A stretch of DNA of 7,665 nucleotides from an uncultured Bacteroidales bacterium (lineage in GTDB: Bacteria > Bacteroidota > Bacteroidia > Bacteroidales > JAUNSR01): contig CAMTOW010000085.1 in the NCBI GenBank assembly GCA_947074245.1, positions 1-7,665 on the forward strand. Direction: 5' to 3'. Position numbers and translations under genes: made by a program. Below the pieces are notes generated by a model. That model was not told the DNA's origin. It was given only the letters and a program-made list of their open reading frames with translations, and did not search any database. How positions within the stretch are numbered: position 1 is the stretch's first letter; each line of letters opens with the position of its first letter. Below are positions 1-5,764 of this stretch, one piece after another.

Positions 1-243
1 AAAAGGAAGTATAAAAGCATACGCGACGGCTTTCCATCCCATGGTTTTAGCTCCAGTGATGATCACTTCATCTCCTTTTTTCAGGGAATTTCCGTGATAA
101 GAAACCCGGATGATCTTTTCGGCCATATCGGAAGCACTGCAAGCATTTTTTGCATGACAAGAGGCACATGCTGACATTTGGATGATTAATATGTCGGCCG
201 TTCCAGTGCCGATCCGCTCTACGATTCCTCTGTGTTCTATCAT
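1..243 (-). CDS. rseC: RseC/MucC-family membrane protein (SoxR-reducing system RseC-like), C-terminus outside window
   Basis: The visible part is the N-terminal 81 residues, running off the left edge. It starts at the ATG read from 243. Residues 1-22 and 45-63 look like a small beta-rich N-terminal domain. Between them lies the cysteine cluster C26-x2-C29-x5-C35 in the context MSACASCHAKNAC, the hallmark of the RseC/MucC family and the same spacing I recall for E. coli RseC. A hydrophobic segment begins at about residue 68 (GWKAVAYAFILPF) and should be the first of two membrane helices. E. coli RseC is known to affect sigma-E signalling and SoxR reduction. In Bacteroidales the gene commonly stands directly before rnfB and the rest of the Rnf ion-pumping electron-transport operon; that continuation would lie outside the window and is inferred. 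It has its own promoter and is separated from the upstream binding-protein gene by a terminator. Family assignment is firm; the exact function in this phylum is not. Confidence 0.85.
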   Translation of the reverse strand, partial: MIEHRGIVERIGTGTADILIIQMSACASCHAKNACSASDMAEKIIRVSYHGNSLKKGDEVIITGAKTMGWKAVAYAFILPF

Positions 244-282
244 ATTGTTTATTTTGTAATCTCAACATTACAATACCGGACG

Positions 283-290
283 CAAATATA
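283..290 (-). promoter_or_regulatory. Bacteroides-type -7 promoter box for the rseC-like gene
   Basis: Read on the minus strand the box is TATATTTG, a full match to the Bacteroidetes -7 consensus TAnnTTTG. It should start transcription near 276-279, leaving a leader of about 35 nt before the ATG at 243. I see no clear TTTG -33 element at the expected distance. The box lies just downstream of the terminator of the preceding gene, so the rseC-like gene is probably a separate transcription unit. Confidence 0.7.
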
Positions 291-320
291 AATATTATTT
301 AATGTTGGCAGTCAGATATC

Positions 321-375
321 AAAAAAAAAATGATGTGATTCTGCCCTTTGTTAAAAGGCAATAATCACATCATTT
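321..375 (-). terminator. Strong intrinsic terminator of the porin/binding-protein unit
   Basis: A perfect 13-bp stem is formed by AAATGATGTGATT (328-340) and AATCACATCATTT (363-375). An inner TGCC/GGCA stem (342-345 with 357-360) extends it further. On the minus strand the hairpin is followed directly by ten T residues (complement of the A run 321-330). It starts about 21 nt past the stop codon of the solute-binding gene and ends before the rseC-like promoter, so it works in the minus direction. Confidence 0.93.
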
Positions 376-396
376 GTTTCATTCCGGAAAATCCGG

Positions 397-1194
397 TTAT
401 TTTTTATCGATATCAGACAAAATCCATTCATTAATACTATCGAGCAAGACCGTCGATTCTTTTCGCAAAGCCCATCCCCGCAACTGGGTGAAGCTGATCG
501 CCGTCAGAAAATCGATTTCAGGGTAGAACGATGCCAGTTTCTGAGCCGTTATTTCTCCGCAGATCGCATAATCGATCTCACCTTTGGCTACCAATATGAT
601 TAACTGCTCTTCGCCATAAAGCGGATCTTCTTTCAGATGGATCGAATCGGCCATCTCTTCCGATAGGTTCTGGATGCGCAGTCTTGCAGGCGATCCCTGC
701 TGGATATATATTGTTTTTCCGCCCAGTTCCAACTGATTGCGCAGAGGTTCAATCCCATCATTGGCATCGGCAATCCGCTGCACAAGCACGTATTTGGTCC
801 GGTTTACGGGTTCGGTGAATCGGAAATCCTCTTTTCCGGTAATCGTAATCGGAATGTCGCGGGCTACGATATCCACGCGTCCCGTACGTAATCCGTCCAA
901 ACTGTTGTTGAGGTTCATTTCCGGATAGATATCTACCTTCAATCCGCTTTTTCGTTCAATCTGTTTGCAGAGTTCATAATCTTCTCCGGCCAGCGAGTCA
1001 CCACTCACGTAATAGCTGTTGCTGTTATATTCGATCGCTACACGCAATACGCCTTCTTCTCGGATCTGCTCGTAATCTCGTGGCAACTGTTCGGTGGTCA
1101 CCTCCTTATTAAAGAAGTAGAGCATTACCATCAGAATCACGGTTATCGCCAGTAAACCGATGTAGAGCGGTAGGATTTTTTTCGTATTGATCAT
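397..1194 (-). CDS. Membrane-anchored family 3 extracellular solute-binding protein
   Basis: The product has 265 residues. Residues 1-6 are basic and 8-28 form one hydrophobic segment (LPLYIGLLAI to MLYFF) with no lipobox cysteine and no clear signal-peptidase site, so it is probably a signal anchor holding the rest in the periplasm. Residues 48-262 follow the SBP_bac_3 pattern: GVLRVAIEYNSNSYY near 48-62, then GEDYELCKQI near 70-79, LRTGRVDIVA near 102-111, FTEPVNRTKYVLVQ near 126-139, GGKTIYIQQGSP near 158-169 and EIDYAICGE near 206-214. These are the usual segments of amino-acid-type binding proteins and of the N-terminal domain of the lytic transglycosylase MltF. The MltF catalytic domain is absent. 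The gene begins 12 nt after the porin stop codon, is presumably co-transcribed with it, and ends at a strong terminator. No ABC permease or ATPase gene is next to it. The ligand is unknown; capture of a solute passed by the porin, or a sensory role, are inferences. Confidence 0.85.
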   Translation of the reverse strand: MINTKKILPLYIGLLAITVILMVMLYFFNKEVTTEQLPRDYEQIREEGVLRVAIEYNSNSYYVSGDSLAGEDYELCKQIERKSGLKVDIYPEMNLNNSLDGLRTGRVDIVARDIPITITGKEDFRFTEPVNRTKYVLVQRIADANDGIEPLRNQLELGGKTIYIQQGSPARLRIQNLSEEMADSIHLKEDPLYGEEQLIILVAKGEIDYAICGEITAQKLASFYPEIDFLTAISFTQLRGWALRKESTVLLDSINEWILSDIDKK

Positions 1195-1206
1195 AATCGA
1201 ATCCGT

Positions 1207-3174
1207 TTAGTTGCTGAAATCGATGCTCAGACCGAATTTGAAAATGCGCGGGTTCATCGGATAGAAAGGAGCCAGGAAGTAATCGTTTCCGCCCACGATC
1301 CCTTTATTCACATGATACATCATCACATAGAAGCGCACTTTTTTCAGCTGCATATTCGCATACGCGTTCATCAACGGATAGCCGCCTGTCTGAGCGATGT
1401 TCTGATTATGGAACATCTGAGTAGCCGGCTGATACATCGGCGAATAATATTTCGTATTCATTCGGCAGTCGATTCCCAACTGTGTATGCAAAACGCGCGC
1501 GATTCGAAACTTCAGATAAAGTTGCGAATAGAAGCTCAGTTCGGGTAGCGGCAATATATCCTGCTGGCTGGATTTCTGATAAACGATGCTGTTGTCCCAA
1601 TTCAGAATTCCCAAACGGACGTTCTGCATCAGTTCGGCACTGAACACCTGGATGTTTTTCCCCGCCTGAGTCGGTTTACCGTCTAAGTTGAAGTAAAGAT
1701 AGTTCGTAATATTCTCTACGCCGGCTTTGATTTTCGTGCGGGTGTAGGGGATAATCAGTTCACCTTCGGCATGTACGCGTTTTTCTTTGCTGAAATTGTT
1801 GCTCCATGCGAAATGGTTCGACATGTAGTGCTTCATATAATAGGAAGGCTCGATGTTATGAAAAAAACCGTTCGCTTTCACGATCAGCGAGTCTTTAAAC
1901 ATCGGAATCTTCGTCTGCAATTCACCGTTGATATACAAATCCCCCAGATTGTCGCCGGTCAGTCCGAACAAAGCGTCGGCGCGATAAGTCAGGATCGAAC
2001 CTTTCTGTTTCGTCAGTTCACCGCCGACCCAAAGAATATTGCTCTTTCGGATCCGGTCGATAAAGGCCAAATCATCAGGATTCTGCATATTGGTATATTT
2101 TCGGTTCTCGAGCGTTACATAAGCACCCAATCCGAATTTGGCATATTTATGAAACCCTTCGTTCAAGGCGATACCGAGTGTATTTTTTACCGACATGAAT
2201 TTGAGCGAGTCATTGGTCATTTCGGTGTTCAGAATCGTGTCGTTATAGAATCCTTTTGTTTTTACTCCGTTCGGATCGATTCGGAAGCGGCGGAAATTGG
2301 CCGAATAATGAAACGTATGGATGAAACTCGTCACCGGGACGAATTCTTCAATACCTACACTATCCTGATCGTTCATATAAACCGTCCGTTCCACTCCGAG
2401 ATTATACCGTTGCGTCAGATAAATGTCTTTCTGTTTCACACGGTTCCAAGCCGTTTCCAGATTGGTGGGGATATTCTTCGGATCCGAAAGCTGCTTCTGG
2501 TTCTCATCCGGATGCAGGATATAATCCATATTCTGGATACCCCCGTTTTCCTGATTCGAAAAGTTTCCGGCGTTGGAATAGGCGTTGAGTTGATATTTAT
2601 CGCCGATGTAGCTCACATACGCCTGCCAGTCGAGCGAGTTGACCGCCTGCCAGTTGTAGAATCCGCGCGTATAGATGTAATCGATTGATGCTCCGAGTCC
2701 CAGTCGTTTGTTGACGTTGCCCCAAAACGTACCTTTCAGTCGGTCTTCCGCATTTTGTTTGGAACCTCCGGTCAGATAAGCGAGTTGAGTAAACGGGATC
2801 TGGGTATTGTAGAATGTCGCTTTATCGGGCGATACGTTGAAACGCTCGTAAGCTTTCATAAAGATGAACTCAGGCGTGCGCATGCGCGAAAAGAAAATCC
2901 GCGATTCGCCCGGCGATCCGAAATTGGCCAGATAGTTATAGGCCGTTGTGAAAGAGTCTTCTACGTCGGTATTGTAATAGTTCAGAGCGGTCGTATCTAG
3001 CGCTACGGCGTAGCGAGTGCCGAGATAAGGCGAAAGGCGCCAGGAATAGGTCTTTTCCTCATGCTGGATACACGGGTCTTCAGCAGGAGCGTTTTTGTCC
3101 GTATTGCCTTGCGAAAATGCTTCGGGAATGCCTGAAAGCAGGATTAATGCAAAAAAAATTAATACTCTTTTCAT
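1207..3174 (-). CDS. Bacteroidota 'putative porin' (outer-membrane beta barrel)
   Basis: From the ATG at 3174 the product has 655 residues. The open frame extends three codons further to a TTG at 3183, but that TTG is the end of a -7 promoter box, so the ATG is preferred. Residues 1-21 are a clear signal peptide (MKRVLIFFALILLSG, with A-F-S before Q22), typical of signal peptidase I cleavage before Gln in this phylum. The mature part is rich in Tyr, Phe, Asn and Gly in alternating strands. It contains the early NYLANFGSPGESRIFF segment that I associate with the phylum's 'putative porin' family (PF14121), and it ends in the amphipathic, aromatic strand FKFGLSIDFSN expected of a BAM-inserted barrel. 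Length is normal for the family. It has neither a TonB box nor a plug domain that I can see, so passive diffusion is more likely than TonB-dependent uptake. The substrate is unknown. It is first in a two-gene unit with the solute-binding protein. Confidence 0.88.
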   Translation of the reverse strand: MKRVLIFFALILLSGIPEAFSQGNTDKNAPAEDPCIQHEEKTYSWRLSPYLGTRYAVALDTTALNYYNTDVEDSFTTAYNYLANFGSPGESRIFFSRMRTPEFIFMKAYERFNVSPDKATFYNTQIPFTQLAYLTGGSKQNAEDRLKGTFWGNVNKRLGLGASIDYIYTRGFYNWQAVNSLDWQAYVSYIGDKYQLNAYSNAGNFSNQENGGIQNMDYILHPDENQKQLSDPKNIPTNLETAWNRVKQKDIYLTQRYNLGVERTVYMNDQDSVGIEEFVPVTSFIHTFHYSANFRRFRIDPNGVKTKGFYNDTILNTEMTNDSLKFMSVKNTLGIALNEGFHKYAKFGLGAYVTLENRKYTNMQNPDDLAFIDRIRKSNILWVGGELTKQKGSILTYRADALFGLTGDNLGDLYINGELQTKIPMFKDSLIVKANGFFHNIEPSYYMKHYMSNHFAWSNNFSKEKRVHAEGELIIPYTRTKIKAGVENITNYLYFNLDGKPTQAGKNIQVFSAELMQNVRLGILNWDNSIVYQKSSQQDILPLPELSFYSQLYLKFRIARVLHTQLGIDCRMNTKYYSPMYQPATQMFHNQNIAQTGGYPLMNAYANMQLKKVRFYVMMYHVNKGIVGGNDYFLAPFYPMNPRIFKFGLSIDFSN

Positions 3175-3180
3175 ATCAGG

Positions 3181-3188
3181 CAAAGATA
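3181..3188 (-). promoter_or_regulatory. Bacteroides-type -7 box upstream of the porin
   Basis: Read on the minus strand it is TATCTTTG, an exact TAnnTTTG match. The porin ATG at 3174 follows only 6 nt after the box. With the usual 4-7 nt between box and start site, transcription would begin at or just before the start codon, giving a leaderless or nearly leaderless message. No TTTG -33 element is obvious. A second promoter further upstream cannot be ruled out. Confidence 0.55.
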
Positions 3189-3234
3189 TAACAAATTACG
3201 ATATGATGTATGAAAGTATGTCAAGCCGAATCGA

Positions 3235-3242
3235 TATCTTTG
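3235..3242 (+). promoter_or_regulatory. Bacteroides-type -7 box for the chromate-transporter pair
   Basis: TATCTTTG matches TAnnTTTG exactly. Transcription should begin near 3246-3250, about 25 nt before the ATG at 3273. This rules against the upstream in-frame ATG at 3210, which would lie before the start of the message. No clear TTTG -33 element is visible. Confidence 0.7.
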
Positions 3243-3272
3243 CACCATTATTTACAAGGATATACTTATCAG

Positions 3273-3821
3273 ATGCTAAAGAAACTGAAGATCTATTTTG
3301 AACTTTTCTCCGTTTTTTTCAAAATCGGCGCATTTACGTTCGGCGGAGGATGGGCGATGATCTCCATCATCGAAAAAGAGGTGGTGGGCAAGAAAAACTG
3401 GATCAGTAAAGAAGAATTCGTCGACGCGCTTGCCATTTCCCAATCGTTGCCCGGTATTCTGGCCGTAAACATATCCATTTATACGGGCAATAAGCTGCGT
3501 TCGCTCAAAGGGGCGATTGTCGCGACGCTGGGGACTGTATTGCCATCGTTTATGATGATCCTGGCCATTGCTATTTTCTTTACCCGAATCTATCACGATC
3601 CGAATGTGGTCGCGGTTTTCAACGGCATCCGTCCGGCAGTGGTGGCTCTGATTATCGTTCCGGTATTTTCAACGGCCAAATCGGCCAAAATCGATAAGAC
3701 CAATTTCTGGATTCCCATTGTCGGAGCCTTACTGATTTGGTTACTGGGTGTTTCTCCCATCTATATCATCTTCGGCGCGGCAGCCTTCGGAGTGATCCGT
3801 ATGCTGGTTCGTTCTCGTTAA
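3273..3821 (+). CDS. chrA: Chromate transporter (CHR) family protein, short single-domain form, first of a pair
   Basis: The product has 182 residues, half the size of a two-domain ChrA of about 400, which is normal for the short-chain CHR form encoded as a tandem pair. The ATG at 3273 (MLKKLKIYFELF) is chosen because a -7 box lies at 3235-3242; the longer frame from 3210 would add 21 residues without homology to the family. Family motifs seen are FTFGGGWAM (21-29), an EKEVV segment (34-38), AISQSLPG (54-61), the Asn/Ile/Thr-Gly segment at 66-72, and FNGIRPAVVAL (116-126). Four to five hydrophobic segments follow. CHR proteins export chromate from the cytoplasm, probably mistaking it for sulfate; in characterised short pairs (as in Bacillus subtilis) both halves are needed. 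The partner follows 24 nt downstream. Chromate as the true substrate here is inferred; sulfate or another oxyanion is possible. Confidence 0.88.
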   Translation: MLKKLKIYFELFSVFFKIGAFTFGGGWAMISIIEKEVVGKKNWISKEEFVDALAISQSLPGILAVNISIYTGNKLRSLKGAIVATLGTVLPSFMMILAIAIFFTRIYHDPNVVAVFNGIRPAVVALIIVPVFSTAKSAKIDKTNFWIPIVGALLIWLLGVSPIYIIFGAAAFGVIRMLVRSR

Positions 3822-3845
3822 TAAACCTATCTCAATTGACTCGTT

Positions 3846-4448
3846 ATGATCTATCTGCAGCTTTTCTGGGTATATTTTAAAATCGGATTGTTCGGTTTCG
3901 GCGGCGGCTATGCCATGCTTTCTCTCATTCAGCACGAAGTGGTCGAGAAGCATCAATGGATTACCGACGCTCAGTTTACCGATATCGTGGCGATATCGCA
4001 GATGACGCCCGGTCCGGTCGGTATCAACAGCGCCACCTACATCGGCTACATCGTAAGCGGCAATTCCGTATGGGGTTCGGCTATCGCTACGTTTGCCGTT
4101 TGTCTGCCATCGTTCGTACTGATGTTGCTCGTGAGCCGCATGGTGCTCAAATACAAAGAAAACCGATGGGTAAACGCCATATTTACCGGATTGCGTCCGG
4201 CGATTGTCGGGCTGATCGCAGCCGCGGCGTTAAGCTTGATGAACGGGCAGAACTTCCCCGATATCAAGAGCATCATCATGTGCGCGGCAGCTTTTGTCGC
4301 CGTCAAATTCCTAAAGATTCACCCGATTCTGATGATTGTGATCGCAGGCGTAATCGGTTTCTTTTTCTTCAAACCGGTTCAACCCGTATCAGAACCAATC
4401 GTTGAGGTTGTACGTTCTTTCCACTTCGGTCTGGAGGGGTTGGGGTAA
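3846..4448 (+). CDS. chrA: Chromate transporter (CHR) family protein, short single-domain form, second of a pair
   Basis: The product has 200 residues and is a paralogue of the upstream protein. Corresponding motifs are FGFGGGYAM (16-24), QHEVVEKHQW (29-38), AISQMTPGPVGINSATYIGY (49-68) and FTGLRPAIVGL (113-123). The PGPVGIN form of the central motif differs from the PGILAVN form in the partner, which suggests that the two halves are specialised and form a heteromer with opposite membrane orientation, as proposed for CHR pairs. It follows the first gene by 24 nt, surely in one operon. Hydrophobic segments continue to about residue 177 (IGFFFFKPVQP). The last 20 residues are polar and are encoded within a 60-nt overlap with the 3' end of the convergent nuclease gene. 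I see no terminator after the stop codon. Confidence 0.88.
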   Translation: MIYLQLFWVYFKIGLFGFGGGYAMLSLIQHEVVEKHQWITDAQFTDIVAISQMTPGPVGINSATYIGYIVSGNSVWGSAIATFAVCLPSFVLMLLVSRMVLKYKENRWVNAIFTGLRPAIVGLIAAAALSLMNGQNFPDIKSIIMCAAAFVAVKFLKIHPILMIVIAGVIGFFFFKPVQPVSEPIVEVVRSFHFGLEGLG

Positions 4449-5477
4449 CTGATAAAAGAAATCAATTCCCGTCAACTTCTGAATACTATCAACCGAAACG
4501 GCGAATTTTTGCAGTTTTTCATTCGATCCTTCATTCTTAAACAGAAAGCCGATCGCTTTCGGTTTCTTTCCGAACGGGCTCATGATCACTTTATAGAACT
4601 GATCGGGAACAGCTACTTTGTTCAGCCCTATCGATTTGCATCTTTTCGATAAGATCGGTCCGCATACGATTAGGATTGCGCTGTCTTTTTTAGCCCAGTC
4701 GCGCCCTTTGTCTTCAAGCGATTTCCAGATTCCCCGATTCAGTTCGGGTGCTTGAGGGCAGATGTTGGTAAAATAAAATGATTCTTCCATCGCCTGTTTA
4801 TCCCACGTCATGTCGGCTGCGGGAGCCATGTGTCCGCGATCATACCCCGAACGCGTATAGTCGGCGTTGCTCGCCTGCCCTTGCCGAATCTTCGGATCCT
4901 GTACGAACCGGTTGTTTCGTTTGGAATTTCCTTTCACTTCATGCATCGTCAGTTCATAAGCTACCCAGTTCGGGAGTTTCGTTCGGCTGTTATACGAAGC
5001 CGCGTATCCCAGATGCTCGACGATTTGTTCCGGCCGATCGGTCGCTTTGGCCGGTAATTCCAATTTTTTATATTTTTTCAAATCCGCTTTTGCCGATTTC
5101 GGGACGAATCCTTTCTGATCGGTTACCGGTTCTGTTTTCCCTTTTTTCTCGGTTTCGTTTTTTACCGCCGACTGCTTTTTCTCGTTTTTCGAGTCAGATT
5201 CCTTTTTCTCGTTTTCTGTCTTTTTTTGTTGCGTAGGCGTGGCCGTTGCGGGCGTTACCGGTTTCGAGTCGTTTTGTGCAATCTGCTTTTCGTCGGTTGT
5301 ACACCATTTCGCCACCTCTTTTTTCAAAGCGGCCCATCTGCTTTCGAAGGGAGCCGGATAGGTTTGCCAAAGCAATCCGAAGGTAAGGAGAGCGGCGATG
5401 ATGAGGAGGATCGTTGTACGGGAACTGCGCGAAGAACCGGATTTTTTACCGGAACTGTTTTTATTTTTTTTTGCCAT
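4389..5477 (-). CDS. DNA/RNA non-specific endonuclease (NUC1/NucA type), membrane-anchored
   Basis: The product has 362 residues from the ATG at 5477. The longer frame begins at a TTG at 5504 that is part of the -7 box, so it is not the start. Residues 1-20 are very basic, 21-37 form one hydrophobic helix (TTILLIIAALLTFGLLW), and 60-125 form a low-complexity Lys/Glu/Thr/Ser linker. The positive-inside rule puts the catalytic part in the periplasm. The C-terminal domain (about 145-358) has the complete nuclease site: DRGHMAPAAD at 213-222 with general base H216, the FTNICPQ strand at 236-242, metal ligand N247 in LNRGIW, and E255. These match the Serratia nuclease H89, N119 and E127 in order and spacing. 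It should cut single- and double-stranded DNA and RNA with a divalent metal, for nutrient nucleotides or defence against extracellular DNA. The gene is alone in its transcription unit and converges on the CHR operon. Confidence 0.92.
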   Translation of the reverse strand: MAKKNKNSSGKKSGSSRSSRTTILLIIAALLTFGLLWQTYPAPFESRWAALKKEVAKWCTTDEKQIAQNDSKPVTPATATPTQQKKTENEKKESDSKNEKKQSAVKNETEKKGKTEPVTDQKGFVPKSAKADLKKYKKLELPAKATDRPEQIVEHLGYAASYNSRTKLPNWVAYELTMHEVKGNSKRNNRFVQDPKIRQGQASNADYTRSGYDRGHMAPAADMTWDKQAMEESFYFTNICPQAPELNRGIWKSLEDKGRDWAKKDSAILIVCGPILSKRCKSIGLNKVAVPDQFYKVIMSPFGKKPKAIGFLFKNEGSNEKLQKFAVSVDSIQKLTGIDFFYQLPQPLQTEVERTYNLNDWF

Positions 5478-5501
5478 GTGATGCGTATTCTGTTTTCGGT
5501 G

Positions 5502-5509
5502 CAAATATA
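5502..5509 (-). promoter_or_regulatory. Bacteroides-type -7 box for the nuclease gene
   Basis: Read on the minus strand it is TATATTTG, an exact TAnnTTTG match, with the same extension (GCACC) that follows the box of the CHR operon. The start site should fall near 5495-5498, about 20 nt before the ATG at 5477. No TTTG -33 element is evident. The position decides the start codon of the nuclease. Confidence 0.7.
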
Positions 5510-5584
5510 AAAGGAATAATGCGATTGGTCTTCATGAATTTCCTTCTGGTTTTTCTGAATCAACCGAGTGGGAATAATCCTTTC

Positions 5585-5665
5585 AAACGGGATTAAACGC
5601 CCGTTTTATCGTGAGATAGCGTTCATTAACTCGCCTTCGAATGGGTGTTAATTGGCGATAAAACG
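5585..5665. repeat. Two overlapping inverted repeats in the nuclease/pepT intergenic region
   Basis: The short hairpin pairs AAACGGG (5585-5591) with CCCGTTT (5600-5606) around an 8-nt loop. The larger repeat pairs CGTTTTATCG (5602-5611) with CGATAAAACG (5656-5665), and inside it ATTAAC (5625-5630) matches GTTAAT (5647-5652). The two structures share 5602-5606 and so cannot form together. They sit between the divergent promoters, upstream of the pepT -7 box. The rest of the 287-nt gap (5478-5764) holds only the two promoter boxes and short leaders; I see no convincing gene in it. Function is unknown; an operator is one possibility. Confidence 0.5.
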
Positions 5666-5717
5666 ATTCCTCTTCAGAAGAAAAAAACAATATGGCAGGC
5701 AGTCTTTTCATTTTTTC

Positions 5718-5725
5718 TATCTTTG
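5718..5725 (+). promoter_or_regulatory. Bacteroides-type -7 box for pepT
   Basis: TATCTTTG matches TAnnTTTG exactly. The start site should lie near 5729-5732, giving a leader of about 35 nt rich in A and T before the ATG at 5765. No clear -33 TTTG is seen. Confidence 0.7.
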
Positions 5726-5764
5726 TTTTATTGAATCGTATAAACTAATTAAAACAGAAATCCC

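Larger units (their letters stand above)
3180..3243. repeat. 10-bp inverted repeat formed by two divergent -7 boxes
   Basis: GCAAAGATAT (3180-3189) and ATATCTTTGC (3234-3243) are perfect reverse complements, 44 nt apart. Each arm contains a TATCTTTG promoter box, one facing the porin and one facing the CHR genes. The symmetry goes one base beyond each box on both sides. It most likely reflects two similar promoters placed back to back, not a hairpin. Confidence 0.6.

Noticed and set aside
384..396. Small CCGGA/TCCGG hairpin just after the binding-protein stop codon
   Set aside because: It is only 5 bp, with a 3-nt loop and no T run; the strong terminator at 321-375 follows at once.
397..1194. 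Reading the binding protein as the lytic transglycosylase MltF
   Set aside because: Only the MltF-like binding domain is present; the 265 residues end before any SLT catalytic domain, and the stop codon is followed by a terminator, not by a broken continuation.
1771..2688. Long plus-strand open frame (305 codons) inside the porin gene
   Set aside because: It lies wholly antisense to a well-supported porin, has no promoter and no recognisable domains, and has the mixed composition of a shadow frame.
3210..3272. Upstream in-frame ATG giving the first CHR protein 21 extra residues
   Set aside because: The -7 box at 3235-3242 lies inside this stretch, so the message should begin after it; the extra residues have no family resemblance, while the ATG at 3273 gives a typical N-terminus.
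4352..4379. Possible hairpin AATCGGTTT / AAACCGGTT near the end of the second CHR gene, considered as a terminator
   Set aside because: It lies inside the coding sequence, has no T run on either side, and one pair is a wobble or mismatch depending on the strand.
5519..5596. A 25-codon plus-strand frame (begins MRLVFMNFLLVF) whose end overlaps the first hairpin, resembling a leader peptide
   Set aside because: No plus-strand promoter box is visible in front of it, the AAGGA stretch is too close to the ATG, and it precedes the pepT -7 box. Chance is the simplest explanation.
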